Assembly: GCA_964362485.1 (NCBI GenBank) | Contig: CAYIEX010000033.1 | Coordinates: 1 to 15,218, forward strand | Source: CAMAVK01 sp964362485 | Lineage (GTDB): Archaea; Nanobdellota; Nanobdellia; Woesearchaeales; GW2011-AR9 | Direction of reading: 5' to 3' | Length of the DNA stretch: 15,218 bases | Part shown: piece by piece, positions 13,304-15,218 of the stretch | How positions within the stretch are numbered: position 1 is the stretch's first letter | Layout of the letters: every line of letters begins with the position of its first letter | Notes under the pieces: generated by a model | Seen by the model: the letters and a program-made list of their open reading frames with translations, nothing else | What the model was told of the DNA's origin: nothing | The model's database searches: none | Made by a program: the position numbers and the translations under genes

Positions 13304-14311
13304 ATGATCATTGGTGTTACCGGAAGCTACGCGGCAGGAAAAGATACGGTTGCCGAAATTCTTCAAAAAATGGGTTTTTATCACATTTCCCTTTCCGATA
13401 TGCTGCGTGAAGAACTTACTTTACGTAAAGTCAAACTAACCCGCGAAGCCCTTATTTCTATCGGAACCGAACTGCGCACCACGCATGGGCCAGATGTCCT
13501 CGCGCGTCGCGCTATAGCCAAACTCAAAGATGGTGAAAATTTTGTCATCACATCCATCCGCAATCCGTCTGAAGTTCAAGCACTTCAAGAACGGCCTGAA
13601 TTTCTCCTCGTCAACGTGATCTCGCCAATTAAACTGCGATTACAACGTTTGCAAGAGCGCAATCGAGAAGAAGATCCCAAAACGCTCCAAGATCTACAAC
13701 AAAAAGAAGCGCGTGAAAATAGCACGAACCCCGCTGGTCAGCAGCTTGCATCCGTAGCATCCATGGCCAGAATAACTATCCAGAACAACGGCTCGTTAGA
13801 AACGCTCCGCGATAAAGTTCAACAGCTCGTCTCGGACTGGCTCTTTAAAGTGCAACCTCCTAGACCCGATTGGGATCATTATTTCATGAACGTAGCTGAG
13901 CAAATTAAAATGCGATGTTCGTGTTTATCCCCCAAAAAAGGCGCACTTGTCGCAAAAGATAAAATGATTCTCTCCACAGGTTACAACGGAAGCCCGAAGG
14001 GTATTGAACACTGTACAGATGGTGGTTGCGAACGCTGTAAAGCGCGACATCTTGGAAAAATTAAATCGGGAGATTATTCCCTGCCTTGCATTTGTTGTCA
14101 TGCAGAGGAAAATGCAATTGTTCAAGCAGCCTATAACGGTACCTCCACCAATGGGGCCATACTGTACACCACATTCACTCCCTGTACAAGTTGCGCTAAA
14201 ATAATCATCAATGCAGGTATCAAAGAAGTGGTGGCCAAAATTACGTACCCTGATGACGTTGGAACCAAACTTTTAGAGAAGGCAGGTGTAGTTCTTCGTG
14301 TATTGAAATAA
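13304..14311 (+). CDS. dCMP deaminase with N-terminal P-loop kinase-like domain (yeast Dcd1-like architecture)
   Basis: The C-terminal domain (from about residue 187) is a zinc-dependent deoxycytidylate deaminase: DWDHYFM at 189-195, GYNGSPKG, a GGCERC segment, the catalytic CHAEEN with His266 and Glu268, and PCTSC with Cys294 and Cys297. It converts dCMP to dUMP, the substrate for thymidylate synthesis. The N-terminal domain (1-180) is a P-loop kinase fold of the dephospho-CoA/deoxynucleotide kinase type, with an intact Walker A GSYAAGKDT at 7-15, SLSDMLREEL, and TSIRNPSEV. Yeast Dcd1 has the same order of domains but a degenerate P-loop as I recall it. The kinase half may bind a nucleotide effector or phosphorylate a deoxynucleotide; neither is proven here. 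The length (335 aa) is close to Dcd1 (about 310 aa). Confidence 0.94.
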   Translation: MIIGVTGSYAAGKDTVAEILQKMGFYHISLSDMLREELTLRKVKLTREALISIGTELRTTHGPDVLARRAIAKLKDGENFVITSIRNPSEVQALQERPEFLLVNVISPIKLRLQRLQERNREEDPKTLQDLQQKEARENSTNPAGQQLASVASMARITIQNNGSLETLRDKVQQLVSDWLFKVQPPRPDWDHYFMNVAEQIKMRCSCLSPKKGALVAKDKMILSTGYNGSPKGIEHCTDGGCERCKARHLGKIKSGDYSLPCICCHAEENAIVQAAYNGTSTNGAILYTTFTPCTSCAKIIINAGIKEVVAKITYPDDVGTKLLEKAGVVLRVLK

Positions 14312-14367
14312 TACTATTGTCTCATCCTGAATCCGTAGTTACTCATTGGTAAAAAATAAGCACAAGA

Positions 14368-14375
14368 TTTTAAAA
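14368..14375 (+). promoter_or_regulatory. TATA box of the J-domain gene
   Basis: TTTTAAAA is centred 26.5 bp upstream of the ATG at 14398, again predicting a leaderless transcript. Confidence 0.6.
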
Positions 14376-14397
14376 TAGGCAGCGTAACCCCCATTAT

Positions 14398-15218
14398 ATG
14401 GGTTTGACAACTAAAGTTTATACCGCGTACCAAATTTTAGGTCTAGACTCAACTCTTGAAGATATTAATCAAATTCGTTCCAGGTATCGACAATTAGCAA
14501 GACGATATCATCCCGATTTCAATCCGGAAGATCCAGGGGCAAACGAGCGTCTCCAGGAGATAAACGAAGCTTTCTCACAGATTGAAAACTATCTCATTAA
14601 ACCAAGCGAAGTTGCGCCTCTTCCAAATGTAACGGCAAAGGATCTTGCCCGAAATATAACTGGTATTTTACGCCAGCGTGGCGAAAGTGATGCTCGCGCA
14701 ACTAAAGAAAGATTAGAAAGAGAGAGTCAGAAGCGAGCAAATAACCCTCCCACTGTTGTTAAAGTCGGCGATTACTATCTTTTTACAAATTCTCGTTTAG
14801 AAGGAACTTCAAGTTCCACTCCATATCCTAGTAGTCTGACCATCCAGCGTCAAATTCATGAAGGAACTGTTGCCACCGTTTTCGAAGAGTGGCTTAACAA
14901 TTGTACTCGCACATATGACTATCTAAAACCAATGCTGGATAATTCGATTAGTCCTAATGTAGAACGGGTTTGTGGACAAATGACGGCACTATCATCTAAG
15001 AATTTTAACGGGATGTTTGTGATAAACTTATTAGAAGCAACAAATCTTCTTTTTGGTAAAGTCGCTGATTCTTCTGTATTTGAACGCTTCTTTGCACTCG
15101 ATGATGATTCGGCCGCCAATCCCTCCTATGTCCGCACCGCGCACGCAATTACTGCTGCAAGCATTCCAACAATCTATAATCGCGCTGCGGGGAGTTTCGG
15201 AATTGGTGATAGAAATTC
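14398..15218 (+). CDS. J-domain (DnaJ-like) protein, C-terminus outside the window
   Basis: An open frame of 273 codons runs off the right edge. Residues 6-64 form a J domain: YTAYQILGLDST, the helix QIRSRYRQLARRY, the HPD triad at 38-40 that stimulates Hsp70 ATPase, and the helix LQEINEAFSQIENYL. No Gly/Phe-rich region or zinc-finger domain follows. Instead come an Arg/Glu-rich helix (about 85-117) and a region I do not recognise, with short strands (TVVKVGDYYLFTN) and helices. It is therefore a J-domain protein of specialised type rather than DnaJ itself, probably recruiting DnaK to a particular client. The start is fixed by the TATA box at 14368-14375. Confidence 0.9.
   Translation, partial: MGLTTKVYTAYQILGLDSTLEDINQIRSRYRQLARRYHPDFNPEDPGANERLQEINEAFSQIENYLIKPSEVAPLPNVTAKDLARNITGILRQRGESDARATKERLERESQKRANNPPTVVKVGDYYLFTNSRLEGTSSSTPYPSSLTIQRQIHEGTVATVFEEWLNNCTRTYDYLKPMLDNSISPNVERVCGQMTALSSKNFNGMFVINLLEATNLLFGKVADSSVFERFFALDDDSAANPSYVRTAHAITAASIPTIYNRAAGSFGIGDRN

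Noticed and set aside
1..15218. CRISPR arrays, insertion sequences, tRNA and rRNA genes
   Set aside because: No regularly spaced repeats, transposase motifs or RNA-gene signatures were found by reading; the only long repeat is the 51-bp archease-derived pair.

Overview
The window looks archaeal. It carries a transcription factor S, an archease, a family-4 uracil-DNA glycosylase and an archaeal-style lipoprotein. Many genes have a TATA-like box centred about 26 bp upstream of the start codon, as expected for leaderless archaeal mRNAs. A smaller set (the kefB-type gene, tfs, the thyX-like gene, the tmk/CYTH pair and a 27-codon ORF) has Shine-Dalgarno-type GGTGA/GAGGT/GGGGG sequences. Base composition is AT-leaning and genes are short, densely packed and on both strands, with no rRNA, tRNA, CRISPR or transposase. 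A DPANN-type lineage such as Woesearchaeota is a guess from gene content only.

Layout. 1-960: the 3' end of a predicted P-loop ATPase gene (+), then a small unknown gene (-). 960-2000: family-4 UDG and a short unknown protein, both (-). 2160-3675: a Kef-type cation:proton antiporter (+) followed by what looks like a frameshifted two-helix membrane protein. 3670-5350: a 1.6-kb block holding a glycosylatable lipoprotein with an amidohydrolase-like domain, bracketed by a 51-bp direct repeat that is the 3' end of the archease gene; one copy is a dead remnant. 5302-6716: archease and MutY (-). 6992-8546: two envelope proteins, one a four-helix protein ending in an Ada-type zinc-binding domain, the other secreted with a PepSY-like C-terminus. 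8717-9527: tfs overlapping an unknown gene. 9528-9968: a gene-poor stretch with a 27-codon ORF encoding a PIP-box-like motif.

9969-14311 is a thymidylate supply region: a double-length ThyX-like protein (+), a CYTH phosphohydrolase-family protein and thymidylate kinase forming a two-gene unit (-), and a dCMP deaminase with an N-terminal P-loop kinase-like domain, as in yeast Dcd1 (+). Together they could convert dCMP to dUMP, dTMP and dTDP. UDG and MutY in the same window handle uracil and 8-oxoguanine:A lesions. The window ends inside a J-domain protein gene.

Most notable: the repeat-bounded insertion at the archease 3' end, the PIP-box-like micro-ORF, the tandem ThyX-like protein whose active-site motifs are divided between its two halves, and the Dcd1-like fusion with an intact Walker A motif.
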